From assembly GCF_963678635.1 (NCBI RefSeq), contig NC_087071.1, positions 13,708,210-13,770,209 of the forward strand: a DNA stretch of 62,000 nt, written 5' to 3'. This DNA comes from Symsagittifera roscoffensis (lineage: Eukaryota > Xenacoelomorpha > Acoela > Convolutidae). The notes beneath the pieces are model-generated. The model saw only the letters and a list, made by a program, of their open reading frames with translations. It was not told where the DNA came from and did no database searches. Made by a program: the position numbers and the translations under genes. This document shows positions 20,550 through 33,725 of the stretch, one piece after another (the stretch's first letter is position 1; each line of letters starts with the position of its first letter).

Positions 20550-23500
20550 TCGATGATCTTGTTTATTTGCAGTCGTGAACTGATTGACAACCTCAGACTC
20601 AACAGTTTGGACAAACAAAAAACGAGCACCAAAGCAATTGATCAAAAGCGCGCAGAAACAGGAAGGAAATGTTAAAACAATTGGAATCTCGGGTAAATTT
20701 GAAACCTCCCAAGTTAACCAAAAGCGGTCATTCAGAAGTGAATAAAAACAAAAACTCGACAAAAAATTCACTCGGAAAATGTCTGACCACGAGAAAACTC
20801 CACAAAAAAATCAAGAATTGTAAATCTGAAAGAAACAGAGGAGGGAGCCAAATTGAGACGGAGGAACGACTACAGGAAAATCAAAAGCAGTTTCATACCG
20901 GACGGTGCAGAGCGGAATAAAAAACAAAAATACAGCACCAAAAACCGCGAGTTAGAAAAACCGAAATACTTTGGAGAGGCAAATCGAAGAGAGAGGAAAA
21001 CTTATCTGATTAGAGATGACACAATTGTCTTTCCCACGATTGTCTTCCTTGACAGTCCTACGAGTTTCAAAGATAAGCAAAAAGATTAAACACAACCATC
21101 CATAGAAGACTACGACGATACAAGGCCACAAAAAGCTGGAAAAAACTGGAAACAACATCAACAAGGGCAAAAAAACGGATATATCAAAATCAGAAACTCA
21201 GACAAAAGCAACCAATTAGAGCCAACATAACGTGTAGACACAAACAGAAACGAAGGTCGAAGACAACGAGCAAGGAGAATAATGAGTAAGCAGTGTGGAC
21301 CCTAGACATCACCATATAGAGGAGCTCACCCCAAACGAGACTCCATTGATGATGACGCCCCATTCCGGACTTAGCAATCATACCAAACAAGAAATAGAAG
21401 CCAGCAACGAAATGACACTCGCAAACGTGGTGGCCACGATGGATCGCGGGACGAAGACCGAGGCGATAGAGAATACTCCTCGGTACAGAACAAAGTTACA
21501 TAAAAAGATGGGGATCAGCTTCATAGCCGCAGCCAAGCGGAAAGATCGGAACATGAAATCGATCCAGAATAGAGAGACAAGGAGGCCTACGGAGACTATT
21601 GATTTAACATAAAAAACGCCTTCACATCAGAAAGAACTGCCTGCCTGCTGATAGGCGAGCGAATAAAATTTTTTTTCACAACTACGACAAATAATCCTAG
21701 ACAGCCTGAAGTGCCTCCTCGATGATAGATCTGTGTGAATAAATCTTGTGCCCGAATATACACCGGACTACTGTTCATTTGTACAAAAAGTGCCAACAAT
21801 GCACAGAGGAAGGAAAAGGTTAAAACCAGCATCAAAGAAAACACAATCATTCCCGCTGGAACAGAATATTGGACTTTCGTCAGTTGAACTGAACAGGGCC
21901 GTAAACAGATTAGTTGCCGTGGCCAAGTATTCAATGTTTCCAACGCCAAAGTTCGTACCAAACACAACCGTAGACAAAAAAGCCAAAAAACTTATGCAGA
22001 TATTGTTTCTAAAATTAGTGTACCGAGGAGACAAAGATGAAGCCAAGCTCAATTACACTCTTATTTGCACCAGTAGATGATCACAGATCTTGATGGGCAC
22101 TCGAACGCATGATACAAACTTTGACACGTAGGTTATGAGTAATTCAAGTAGACAAAAATAACCCACCATTCAAACTTGCGTCGCAGACATCATAGAAATG
22201 TTGAAAAAATATCCACGCGGAGTCACAAAAAAAAATCCCTAGGTGAGGAAAGCATGGGAGTAAAACCAAACGCATCTTTGTCAAACAAAGCCACGACTGG
22301 TACGCAAATAACCGAAATTGGGAAAACGCCTAACACGCTGGCTCAGATCGGCGGAAAACCCTGATGCACTCGTATTACTATCGGAGCTAATGCATGACAT
22401 GCAATGATGGTCGGAGAACGAAGTGACTATAAAGAGAAAACTAGTGGAACGAATCACGGAGCCTGCAAATGGAAAAGAAAACAACCGACCACACACACTC
22501 ATAGTGAAGCAGGTGTGAGAACTAGACATACACTAGCTAAGGAGAAAGAATCATTAAAATTAAAAGAAACAAAACACAAACACCAGCGGAAAAATTATTC
22601 AGAAAAATTTGCAACTGGTAGCTAGGAAAATGGTGAGAATCGCCACGAAAGAAAAATACCCAAAAACATTCAAACAAAGAACACAAAAATACTTTGAAAA
22701 ATTTATACGTACACAACACACACCCATTGGGTTCAAGCACTTCGTAAACCGCCCAGATTATTGAGAAACAGCGGATTTGAGTTTTATTCTAATCCATAAA
22801 TCTAAATCTTTCAAAACAGACGGTAGCACCAAGCAGAGCCAACAACTTCAAGAAGTGACGACTGGTCGGCAACAACGTCGAAAAACCGGCACTATTGGCA
22901 CTATCCCAAAATGAATCAATTTCAAGAAGACTTAAGCCCCAGTTATTACAGATCAGCTTCCTCAGGAGACGAACATCGGAGCCAAGTGTCCCTAGGTCAC
23001 TCAATAGTTCCAGCAACAGACTGCAACAATCTTTGCAGAGTGTCTCTACGGTTTCCCAGCTTTGGCAGTCAAACGATTGGTAGGCGATTGGTAAGCGTAC
23101 CTTACCAATCGAGGTCCCCCCAGCATACTCCGACAATCAAACGATTTTCTCAAAGGCCACCTCTGGTCATTTCCAAGGATGCAAGGGTCCTTCCTCACGT
23201 CAAAACGATCTCAAGGGTCCACTCCGCGTCTCAGACACCAAAGCGCCCCTTCATATCAAGAATTCAGTGTCAAAATCAGCTGTCAACGTCAAACTTCTCG
23301 ACTCCGAATTTTCAGGCTAGACTTCCCAAAAAGTATGTCAAATTGTGCTACCTTTTCATTAACGAAAAAACCATATTCGTCGTGCTATTTGTGTTTATCA
23401 AAAATTTTGAGCCCTTAACTTCGCCCTATCTTGGTTTTTTTTTATAAACCTCGGGCTACCAAGGTAGCACATTTCAAAAAAAAGAATCAATTTTTCCGAT

Positions 23501-24399
23501 ACATAAAAAACTAATAGCCAAAAACCCGACAGCCAAAATTTCCTTAACCCAAGTCAAAAAAAAACTAGTGACCATACGCTAGCTCATACTTAGAAAAATT
23601 TCTTGTGTTATGGAAGTCTCCAAATATTCTAATTCATTTGAAGTCTGAAAAACAAAGCAAAAAGTTAACTGACAAAAAAATCAACGTAGCATAAATGTTT
23701 CTAGAATTTTTTAAATAACATAAGAACGCCTATAACGTACTCTTTTCTTCTACAAACTTGAACCAGTGACGTTTAAAAAGTATTCTCATCTTATTCACAA
23801 GGTTAAATTGTATTCTCAGCCAAGTTTCACCGCTTAAAAAATCATCAAAAGTACTTGATACTTTAGCCAAGTCTACATACATATACATCTACTTTTAAAG
23901 ATAATCAGAAACACACTTTGAGGAGAAAAAATTCAATGCATCAACGGACACAAAGTAAAGAAATTAAAACTTTAAGTTCTACTTTGATGAAGATGTCTTA
24001 TACAACAGAAGTTCAAAAAACATCAGTTTTTTGTTGTATTGCATTTATGATCTCAATTTTTCAATTTTTTTTCTTCATTCCGTTGATTGAAAAAAAAATT
24101 GCCTCCCCGAACATTATATAACAAATTGTATCAATCTTTTTCCAATCAAGTACTAAGGTTTTTAACTGGGTTGAAATATTTTGAAGATTTTTGTAGAAAA
24201 TATCATAATGTCAACCATATCACCGAAACATTCATAAAAAATCTTGAATTATAAGCAAATAAAATTTTTTCAGAATCCTATTCCCGCTTTCTCATCAAAA
24301 CTTTTCTCATTTGAATCACACAAAATTCCGTATGTTTTTTGTGAACCGTTTTTGGACACACGGCTATCTTTTCTAGCTTCTTGTTTCTCGCCAGTCCAA
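20550..24399 (+). other. frame-broken remainder of duplicated unit, copy 1
   Basis: If this is a gypsy element, integrase would be expected here, but I could not see HHCC or DDE motifs. Open frames such as 21748-22080 (NRAVNRLVAVAKYSMFPTPK) and 22911-23447 (Ser/Arg/Pro-rich) are not recognised. The last kilobase (about 23450-24399) is AT-rich and non-coding, with a frame holding one hydrophobic stretch (CIAFMISIFQFFFFIPLI). Confidence 0.4.
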
Positions 24400-25577
24400 T
24401 TAAATTAAGAAGTTTGTCCAAACACTCTTCAAATTACTCCTAATTCATGACTTTTTGAGAAAATAATTGATACAAACCCCTCAGCTTGATATCCGAAACC
24501 CTTAATTCGTAATATCCTTTTTGGATTCATGAAGGTCGAAAATGGGACCATGCTCATAGTAGCTTTTCAAACCTCAAAAAATTCATGATTTTTCGAGATT
24601 TGAAAAAATGGGGTCCCTCAAAATGGAGAGACCAAACGTTGAAAATTGTTTTCAGTTAATTTCAGCCGATCACAATTGAGTAATTGAAAGACTCAAAAAC
24701 ATCACAACAAATCAAACAAAAAGAAAAAAATTCCAAAAAAGTTAAATATTATATTGAACAGTTAGAGAATATGCAGATACAAGAAACTAATTATTATTAA
24801 TTTTTAAGAATAAAAGTGTGTGTAATTTGGGAGAATCCAAAGTATTGTATTTTGGGAGCTTTTCAGTAATTTATGCAAAGCGATTAGTGAAAAACTTCGC
24901 TTTGCTTGCGTAAAAACTTTTTTTGCTCTTTTCTTCAAATCGAACTATTTAATTGATTGAGTTCTCAAATTTTTTCTCAAATGAGCAAAGGTATTCCAAC
25001 CAAATAGTTCCGCAAAGTATTCAAAAGTACAAAAAATTAATGGCGAAGTGTCCTGAAATAGACCTTTCAACATTCGTGACAAATAAAAGCGACCAAGAGA
25101 GGTTTGAAAAAAGAATTTTCAATTCTTTCATTCCCGTCAACGTTTTTTTAGAAAAAACTAGACGTTTCAGCGTTAAAAAAAGCATGAAGTGGATAAAGAG
25201 GGTTAAGAATGGACCCGTCCCAGTTAAGATCTTTTTGAATAAAGGGTAATTAAACATGGTTCAAAGAGGTTGCCAGGCGGACTAAAATTTCGAAAGAATC
25301 ACTGACAGTTTAAAGTGAGTACAAAAGGAACCACACGAGCTGATAGATCACAGGCATATCATACAACTCGACAAACATTCTGACAAACATTTCATCCATC
25401 CAATTAGGATAATAATAATAAAATAATAAACAAAAAATGGTCTATATTCAAAAAAATAATTAAACTTGCCCAGCAAAACAAACACCAGATGCCTAGTTTT
25501 GTTTTAGTCTTAGAGAGTGTTGCAAAAAGCATCAAAACGTAAAACAAGGAACAAACAAAACTATCAACAATTGATCT

Positions 25578-26015
25578 ATGAAACGCGTTTTCACAAATCA
25601 CTCTGGATTTGGAACATGTCAATGCAACTGGAACATGCCTATTCCAAACAGGACTTTTAAGCCTCACAGATATGTCGCCGCAAAACCTCACGCTCGAAAA
25701 CTTCAAAAGCACATACGCAAACTTGACGGTATATTAATTGTAACAAAAGAGTCAAAAGAATTTTACAAAGAAACATTGAACAAAATCCTTATAAATCTAG
25801 ATGAAAAACGCCCACCAATATTGCCCGGTAAAAGCAAATCTGCATGTAAACAGGTAGAACTGCTTGGCTACATTATAAATAGCGAGGGCAGAACAATCTT
25901 AATCCGGAAAAAAGTAACTTATAAAAACGGAGTATTACGGATTCAAAACGACACATCGAGAGATACATACCAAAATCAGCCCAAACAGCAACAGCATCAG
26001 CACTCTATAAAAAAC
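25578..26015 (+). pseudogene. Ty3/gypsy reverse transcriptase remnant, copy 2
   Basis: Same as the remnant at 19573, with one change next to the dead active site (KLDGILI here, ILDGILI in copy 1). The same catalytic aspartate is missing, so the lesion predates the duplication. Confidence 0.65.
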
Positions 26016-26284
26016 AGACGAACACAAATAGTTAGATTGGAAAACAGAACATACAACAGCATTTCAGCATCTGGAATAATTAGTATCTGGAATAAACGAA
26101 AACAAAACATAACAACCACAACCTAGAGACACCAGTGTTCTGAGATGCATCAATATTTTGCTTAGAAGCAATGCTAGAATAAATCACACAAAAAATCTGA
26201 CCAGGAAGTGTCCAGACCTCGCGGTTTCTAAAATTACAAGAAGAAAAGTTTTCAGTAGGAAGTAAACCAGGAAGAACTGGGGTC

Positions 26285-26550
26285 GTGTGGACGATTGAAC
26301 GCTTTAAATTTTGCTTATACGGGACGAATTTTGCTTATACCGTCATCACAGGGACCACAGGCATTAATCAGCGCATTAAGCCTAAGTAAAAGATCAAAAA
26401 AGCAAAGGCAGGTTTATTCAGTTTTGACATCTCATTCAGATTTGACATTACACTCTTGGCGCGAACAAAAATGGGACTTCTATACTATAGTTCGAGATAT
26501 CCTGTAGAACTAGCGACACCCCGCAGCGAGTCTGACAAGGAATTTGTCGA
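26285..26550 (+). pseudogene. Ty3/gypsy RNase H remnant, copy 2
   Basis: Same broken frames as 20280-20545 in copy 1. Confidence 0.6.
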
Positions 26551-29500
26551 GGCGTCGATGATCTTGTTTATTTGCAGTCGTGAACTGATTGACAACCTCA
26601 GACTCAACAGTTTGGACAAACAAAAAACGAGCACCAAAGCAATTGATCAAAAGCGCGCAGAAACAGGAAGGAAATGTTAAAACAATTGGAATCTCGGGTA
26701 AATTTGAAACCTCCCAAGTTAACCAAAAGCGGTCATTCAGAAGTGAATAAAAACAAAAACTCGACAAAAAATTCACTCGGAAAATGTCTGACCACGAGAA
26801 AACTCCACAAAAAAATCAAGAATTGTAAATCTGAAAGAAACAGAGGAGGGAGCCAAATTGAGACGGAGGAACGACTACAGGAAAATCAAAAGCAGTTTCA
26901 TACCGGACGGTGCAGAGCGGAATAAAAAACAAAAATACAGCACCAAAAACCGCGAGTTAGAAAAACCGAAATACTTTGGAGAGGCAAATCGAAGAGAGAG
27001 GAAAACTTATCTGATTAGAGATGACACAATTGTCTTTCCCACGATTGTCTTCCTTGACAGTCCTACGAGTTTCAAAGATAAGCAAAAAGATTAAACACAA
27101 CCATCCATAGAAGACTACGACGATACAAGGCCACAAAAAGCTGGAAAAAAACTGGAAACAACATCAACAAGGGCAAAAAAAAACGGATTTATCAAAATCA
27201 GAAACTCAGACAAAAGCAACCAATTAGAGCCAACATAACGTGTAGACACAAACAGAAACGAAGGTCGAAGACAACGAGCAAGGAGAATAATGAGTAAGCA
27301 GTGTGGACCCTAGACATCACCATATAGAGGAGCTCACCCCAAACGAGACTCCATTGATGATGACGCCCCATTCCGGACTTAGCAATCATACCAAACAAGA
27401 AATAGAAGCCAGCAACGAAATGACACTCGCAAACGTGGTGGCCACGATGGATCGCGGGACGAAGACCGAGGCGATAGAGAATACTCCTCGGTACAGAACA
27501 AAGTTACATAAAAAGATGGGGATCAGCTTCATAGCCGCAGCCAAGCGGAAAGATCGGAACATGAAATCGATCCAGAATAGAGAGACAAGGAGGCCTACGG
27601 AGACTATTGATTTAACATAAAAAACGCCTTCACATCAGAAAGAACTGCCTGCCTGCTGATAGGCGAGCGAATAAAATTTTTTTTCACAACTACGACAAAT
27701 AATCCTAGACAGCCTGAAGTGCCTCCTCGATGATAGATCTGTGTGAATAAATCTTGTGCCCGAATATACACCGGACTACTGTTCATTTGTACAAAAAGTG
27801 CCAACAATGCACAGAGGAAGGAAAAGGTTAAAACCAGCATCAAAGAAAACACAATCATTCCCGCTGGAACAGAATATTGGACTTTCGTCAGTTGAACTGA
27901 ACAGGGCCGTAAACAGATTAGTTGCCGTGGCCAAGTATTCAATGTTTCCAACGCCAAAGTTCGTACCAAACACAACCGTAGACAAAAAAGCCAAAAAACT
28001 TATGCAGATATTGTTTCTAAAATTAGTGTACCGAGGAGACAAAGATGAAGCCAAGCTCAATTACACTCTTATTTGCACCAGTAGATGATCACAGATCTTG
28101 ATGGGCACTCGAACGCATGATACAAACTTTGACACGTAGGTTATGAGTAATTCAAGTAGACAAAAATAACCCACCATTCAAACTTGCGTCGCAGACATCA
28201 TAGAAATGTTGAAAAAATATCCACGCGGAGTCACAAAAAAAATCCCTAGGTGAGGAAAGCATGGGAGTAAAACCAAACGCATCTTTGTCAAACAAAGCCA
28301 CGACTGGTACGCAAATAACCGAAATTGGGAAAACGCCTAACACGCTGGCTCAGATCGGCGGAAAACCCTGATGCACTCGTATTACTATCGGAGCTAATGC
28401 ATGACATGCAATGATGGTCGGAGAACGAAGTGACTATAAAGAGAAAACTAGTGGAACGAATCACGGAGCCTGCAAATGGAAAAGAAAACAACCGACCACA
28501 CACACTCATAGTGAAGCAGGTGTGAGAACTAGACATACACTAGCTAAGGAGAAAGAATCATTAAAATTAAAAGAAACAAAACACAAACACCAGCGGAAAA
28601 ATTATTCAGAAAAATTTGCAACTGGTAGCTAGGAAAATGGTGAGAATCGCCACGAAAGAAAAATACCCAAAAACATTCAAACAAAGAACACAAAAATACT
28701 TTGAAAAATTTATACGTACACAACACACACCCATTGGGTTCAAGCACTTCGTAAACCGCCCAGATTATTGAGAAACAGCGGATTTGAGTTTTATTCTAAT
28801 CCATAAATCTAAATCTTTCAAAACAGACGGTAGCACCAAGCAGAGCCAACAACTTCAAGAAGTGACGACTGGTCGGCAACAACGTCGAAAAACCGGCACT
28901 ATTGGCACTATCCCAAAATGAATCAATTTCAAGAAGACTTAAGCCCCAGTTATTACAGATCAGCTTCCTCAGGAGACGAACATCGGAGCCAAGTGTCCCT
29001 AGGTCACTCAATAGTTCCAGCAACAGACTGCAACAATCTTTGCAGAGTGTCTCTACGGTTTCCCAGCTTTGGCAGTCAAACGATTGGTAGGCGATTGGTA
29101 AGCGTACCTTACCAATCGAGGTCCCCCCAGCATACTCCGACAATCAAACGATTTTCTCAAAGGCCACCTCTGGTCATTTCCAAGGATGCAAGGGTCCTTC
29201 CTCACGTCAGAACGATCTCAAGGGTCCACTCCGCGTCTCAGACACCAAAGCGCCCCTTCATATCAAGAATTCAGTGTCAAAATCAGCTGTCAACGTCAAA
29301 CTTCTCGACTCCGAATTTTCAGGCTAGACTTCCCAAAAAGTATGTCAAATTGTGCTACCTTTTCATTAACGAAAAAACCATATTCGTCGTGCTATTTGTG
29401 TTTATCAAAAATTTTGAGCCCTTAACTTCGCCCTATCCTGGTTTTTTTTTTATAAATCTCGGGCTACCAAGGTAGCACATTTCAAAAAAAAGAATCAATT

Positions 29501-30407
29501 TTTCCGATACATAAAAAACTAATAGCCAAAAACCCGACAGCCAAAATTTCCTTAACCCAAGTCAAAAAAAAACTAGTGACCATACGCTAGCTCATACTTA
29601 GAAAAATTTCTTGTGTTATGGAAGTCTCCAAATATTCTAATTCATTTGAAGTCTGAAAAACAAAGCAAAAAGTTAACTGACAAAAAAATCAACGTAGCAT
29701 AAATGTTTCTAGAATTTTTTAAATAACATAAGAACGCCTATAACGTACTCTTTTCTTCTACAAACTTGAACCAGTGACGTTTAAAAAGTATTCTCATCTT
29801 ATTCACAAGGTTAAATTGTATTCTCAGCCAAGTTTCACCGCTTAAAAAATCATCAAAAGTACTTGATACTTCAGCCAAGTCTACATACATATACATCTAC
29901 TTTTAAAGATAATCAGAAACACACTTTGAGGAGAAAAAATTCAATGCATCAACGGACACAAAGTAAAGAAATTAAAACTTTAAGTTCTACTTTGATGAAG
30001 ATGTCTTATACAACAGAAGTTCAAAAAACATCAGTTTTTTGTTGTATTGCATTTATGATCTCAATTTTTCAATTTTTTTTCTTCATTCCGTTGATTGAAA
30101 AAAAAATTGCCTCCCCGAACATTATATAACAAATTGTATCAATCTTTTTCCAATCAAGTACTAAGGTTTTTAACTGGGTTGAAATATTTTGAAGATTTTT
30201 GTAGAAAATATCATAATGTCAACCATATCACCGAAACATTCATAAAAAATCTTGAATTATAAGCAAATAAAATTTTTTCAGAATCCTATTCCCGCTTTCT
30301 CATCAAAACTTTTCTCATTTGAATCACACAAAATTCCGTATGTTTTTTGTGAACCGTTTTTGGACACACGGCTATCTTTTCTAGCTTCTTGTTTCTCGCC
30401 AGTCCAA

Positions 30408-31447
30408 AAGAAGCCAACCCAAATACAAATTCATAGATTTAAAAGGTGTTTCTTGTCAATTTAACATATTGCAAGCAGATATTTAGTATGTTTTTTTTTA
30501 CGTTTCATTCATTAAAAACATACAGCGTCACTGAAAATGGCTAAAAAATACTTCAAAAACATTATGATTTTGATAATAAAAACCACAGTTTTTGTGGAAA
30601 TATGATTTCTTGCGTTGTTGTTCATCAAAAGTTTCACCATTTTTTTTCTAGATTTGTTTTAATTGCTTAAAAAGTACTGAGAAAACTTAGAACTGAATTA
30701 GTTTCGAAGTTTTGGTCAACTAAAATCGATGAGGCCTCTTGAATACAGGATTTCGTTTCCATCATTTTTTAGCCTCTTTCAGATTCAAAAAGAAATTTTA
30801 AAAATTTAGAAAAGAAGCCAAAAAACTTAATCAATTCTACTTTTGAAATTCCAGCGACTAATGTCATATTTTTTCAAATTTTTCCTTGATATTTTTTTCA
30901 TAACTTTTTATTCTTGAGTAACAGTCTGAAAGATTGTTTTCTAAACATTAGACTAGAAAAAAGACTAGACACATATGACCGAAAATGTATTTTCTCTTGT
31001 TGAGTTTTTCTTAGTTTTTTTACCCTTCTACAATATTTTTTTTGTTGCGTAGAAAAAGTTTGCAGAAACTACTTGTATATTAAAAAGTACTCGTTTTTTT
31101 GGCCATAGATGAGAAATGTTTTAATGTTTGAAAAGACGATGCGAAAACAGTTTCTAGTTTATAGTAATTTGCAAAAAACTGTTCAATTTAATACAAGGAG
31201 CAAAAACTGTTTTATATTTTAAACAAAATTTGGAAAACATTTTAGTTTTCAGGAAGATCCAAAATTGGTTTCAAATTTTTTTGCCATTTTTTTCTGTGAA
31301 ATTATTTCAATTTTTTTTTTCATTATGCTAAAAATTTGTAAGGGTTTTCAAATAAGTTTTTGCTGCTTCAACCAATTATTGGCTAAAGCTTAGTTTAGAT
31401 CCGCATCTGCAGCAATGGTGAAGTGGTTTTCAAGAGTTCAAACTTAC
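30408..31447. other. AT-rich flank right of the duplication
   Basis: T-rich homopolymer-laden sequence with no supported gene or RNA. Confidence 0.5.
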
Positions 31448-31672
31448 TACCACGGGAATAGGGAATTGTCCATGGTTGGGCAACAAGTTTAGCGTCGTTC
31501 GGATGCCCGGGGTAGTTAATCCCAAGATGCTCAGCCTTTTACCCCTCATCTTCATCGTTCCAAACCGTTCCGTCGTTTTATTTGCATCAAATTGATTGAT
31601 CTTCAGCATCAAGTGATGCTCATCAAAACCCCTGGCATAATCTCCACCATGGATTTGAAGTGAGATATTCAC
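31448..31672 (-). CDS. isolated exon-like segment, unrecognised protein
   Basis: A 225 nt open segment (75 codons, phase 0 to 0) sits between a good acceptor (CTTCTTATCTCAG, minus strand) and a strong GTAAGT donor. It has more GC and more balanced codons than the flanks. It reads VNISLQIHGGDYARGFDEHH, then MKMRGKRLSILGLTTPGIR. I do not recognise the family. No neighbouring exon was found; upstream on the same strand lies element B. It may be an internal exon of a gene whose other exons are outside the window, or a stranded gene fragment. The frame also stays open about 75 nt further upstream, so the acceptor is inferred. Confidence 0.4.
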
Positions 31673-32248
31673 CTGAGATAAGAAGACCCCAAGACTATTT
31701 CTCGCACTTTTTGACCAATTCGGGGGATAACTCCTTCAGGAGATTTTTGTACTGGACTTCAAAAATCATATTGAATAACTGAGGTTGCTTTTATAACTGA
31801 TGAAAATGCCGGGAGAATGGTTAGTTGACAGAAGCTGATTTAAAATCGATAATAATTTAAATTAAGAATAAACGGTACTTTTAAATTAGATATGTGGGTT
31901 TAGCAACATGTGTGGGATTAGAATTAGAAGATAATTTCCTAATAAAAAAAGCATTTTGCTCTTCACAATAAGTTTAGCAACAGAATTTCTAAAAACTGCG
32001 AAATTTTCATTTTTTTTCACTATTGAATAGAAAAATTCAATTCAATAACCCTGAAAGACGGTCAAACTTTGTAAACTTTGACCTTCTATAAGCAGTTTAG
32101 CAGTTTTGCGCTGGTTTTTCTAAGCTCCCGGGCTAAATTTTCTTGTTTCTTCAATCGGTTCTATAATCTAAAAATTAAGTTGATGATTTTGATTTAAAAA
32201 AAGTTTTTTGATATTAGCTTTTGAAGCGACGAAATTGTTTTTTGATTG
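31673..32248. other. AT-rich spacer before element B
   Basis: No feature recognised. A GC-richer piece at about 31680-31770 adjoins the exon-like segment and, on the minus strand, has a short open frame VQYKNLLKELSPELVKKCEK that could be another exon. Confidence 0.35.
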
Positions 32249-32454
32249 TGATATCCTATGCGGTATCGTGTGAAAACTAATGGTAATTCAATAATGTATT
32301 CTGTTGTATTGAATTAAGTTTTCTCTTTTCTGTCTTTTTGATTAGTTACTGAGAGATAAATCAGAATTGAAAACTCTGACCTCTCAACCGAGTTTCAATG
32401 TCACATCAAACAGTGACCTGGTGTACACCATAAAATTGATAATTATATCACCGC
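32249..32454 (-). repeat. 3' LTR of element B
   Basis: 206 bp. In the element's sense it begins TGCGGTGATATAA and ends GGATATCA, giving TG...CA termini. A purine-rich GATGGGGGTGTG just upstream (about 32461-32474) can serve as polypurine tract. Confidence 0.85.
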
Positions 32455-32954
32455 AGGTGACACACCCCCATCGGCATGAAATAAAATATTCAAAATATAT
32501 GGAATAATTTATGTTAAAAAGAGTTTAATACACTCAGCTCACAAAGAGTTTGGCTTTTTGTAAGATTAGTTCTTTGATCTTCTATCTTAGTTTTCTTCCA
32601 GCTCTATTTTCCAGCTCGGATTCGAGTCCACTCCTTTATCCAACGTTGCATAGCCGAATTTTCGCCTGAATAAGTGTCGCTCTGACATTTTCAATTTCGA
32701 CTCTACGGGCCTGTCACTTCGTTCTTTGAAGTTCCTAAGCCTCCTACGGTAGTCTTGAAGTGCCGTCTTGAGTAGTGCCCCCCTGACAAATCCTCTGAGA
32801 CTTCTTTAATGGAGTGTTTTATCGGATCGCCAAAACGTTTCGGCTCTTTGTTTTTTGTCTGTCTGGAGCTTCGTCTGACTCCCGACTCCTCCGCACTTGA
32901 CTCGTCAGAAACTCCTTGAGGAGGCTCAAATGCTGTATCTCTTTCCGATATTGG

Positions 32955-33720
32955 TTAAGAATTTCCTCTGAGATCGTTCGCGACTCTTTGGACCCCCCTT
33001 TTCAACAATTGGTCCGCGAAATTCTCCCATTCAGCTGGTGCCAAATTCTGATTTTGAAATGTATCCAATTTATCCTCCGGACATGTTTGAGAATCAATAA
33101 ATTTCAATTTGGTCTTCTGTTTAGTTTTTGGAGTAGAGCTCGCATGAGTGTCATGATCCAACGTCCCCGAATTTGATGTCGATTGTTCCTGACTCTGATC
33201 AGTTGCTATCGCAGTTTGGCCTGTAAGGATGTTTTGTTTACTTTGCGTTCTCTTTTCCTTTGTTTTCTTATCCGTTTTCTTCCTGGCACTCTCGTCCGAC
33301 ACTTTTTGACCTGCCGACAAACTTGGACCAGCCAAGTTTGGTTTCGCTCTCTTAATAGCTAAGTTGAGACCCCCTCCTGCGTTCGTATCCTTTGAAGTTA
33401 CGACAGTTTGACTCTGCTGAAATCGGTCTACCGGGTTCACAGAATCAGCCCTTTCCATAGTTCGTTGTAAGTCCTCGTCTGAACCGATGTCCTCGAGTAC
33501 TTCAGGGGAGCTGATCCTTTGAAATTTCTTCGTAGGTTCCGCCGATGGGCTTTTACTTTCACTCCGCTGTTTCTCGTGTGTCAGAGACGCCCTCGTTTGA
33601 GCAATATCAAATTTCCGGTTAATAGAGCCAGTTGTCGTCTTAATCATTGAATCTGTTTCGGTTGCTATTTTACCCTTCAATTACTTCGTCAGGGCCTGTC
33701 CACTTTTCCGTAAAGGGTCC
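32955..33720 (-). pseudogene. element B pol C-terminal tail (GPY/F-like module plus charged extension)
   Basis: The sequence starting at about 33720 reads KGPFTEKWTGPDEV then IEGKIATETDSMIK and GSINRKFDIAQTRAS, a GPY/F-type module found after the integrase core of many gypsy elements. It continues for about 200 residues of hydrophilic, Ser/Thr/Lys-rich sequence, open to a stop at 32955. No chromodomain is recognised. Confidence 0.6.
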
Positions 33721-33725
33721 TTTCT

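Larger units (their letters stand above)
18378..24399 (+). repeat. 6.0 kb tandem duplication, copy 1
   Basis: The whole segment recurs immediately downstream at 24397-30407 with only about ten substitutions and a few small indels by eye. The largest difference is about 15 bp: copy 1 at about 18955-18977 has extra sequence missing from copy 2 near 24972. The unit contains Ty3/gypsy-type RT and RNase H remnants in the plus orientation, then about 3 kb of frame-broken sequence. The segment beginning the unit does not recur after copy 2, so this is a plain head-to-tail duplication, not an LTR-internal-LTR array. Confidence 0.93.
24397..30407 (+). repeat. 6.0 kb tandem duplication, copy 2
   Basis: Counterpart of 18378-24399, offset 6005-6019 depending on indels. 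It ends at AGTCCAA, after which the sequence (AAGAAGCCAACCC) is unique. Near identity with copy 1 shows a recent event, or an assembly artefact. Confidence 0.93.

Noticed and set aside
20952-22052. Minus-strand ORFs with hydrophobic stretches in the 6 kb unit
   Set aside because: Shadows of the A-rich plus strand: T-rich complement codes Phe/Leu/Ser by composition.
22911-23447. Ser/Arg-rich ORF (178-185 codons) in both duplicate copies
   Set aside because: Being open in both copies is no evidence, as the copies are nearly identical. Composition is low complexity and no family is recognised.
18378-30407. LTR-internal-LTR-internal tandem retroelement array
   Set aside because: The start of the unit does not recur after copy 2, so there is no third LTR.
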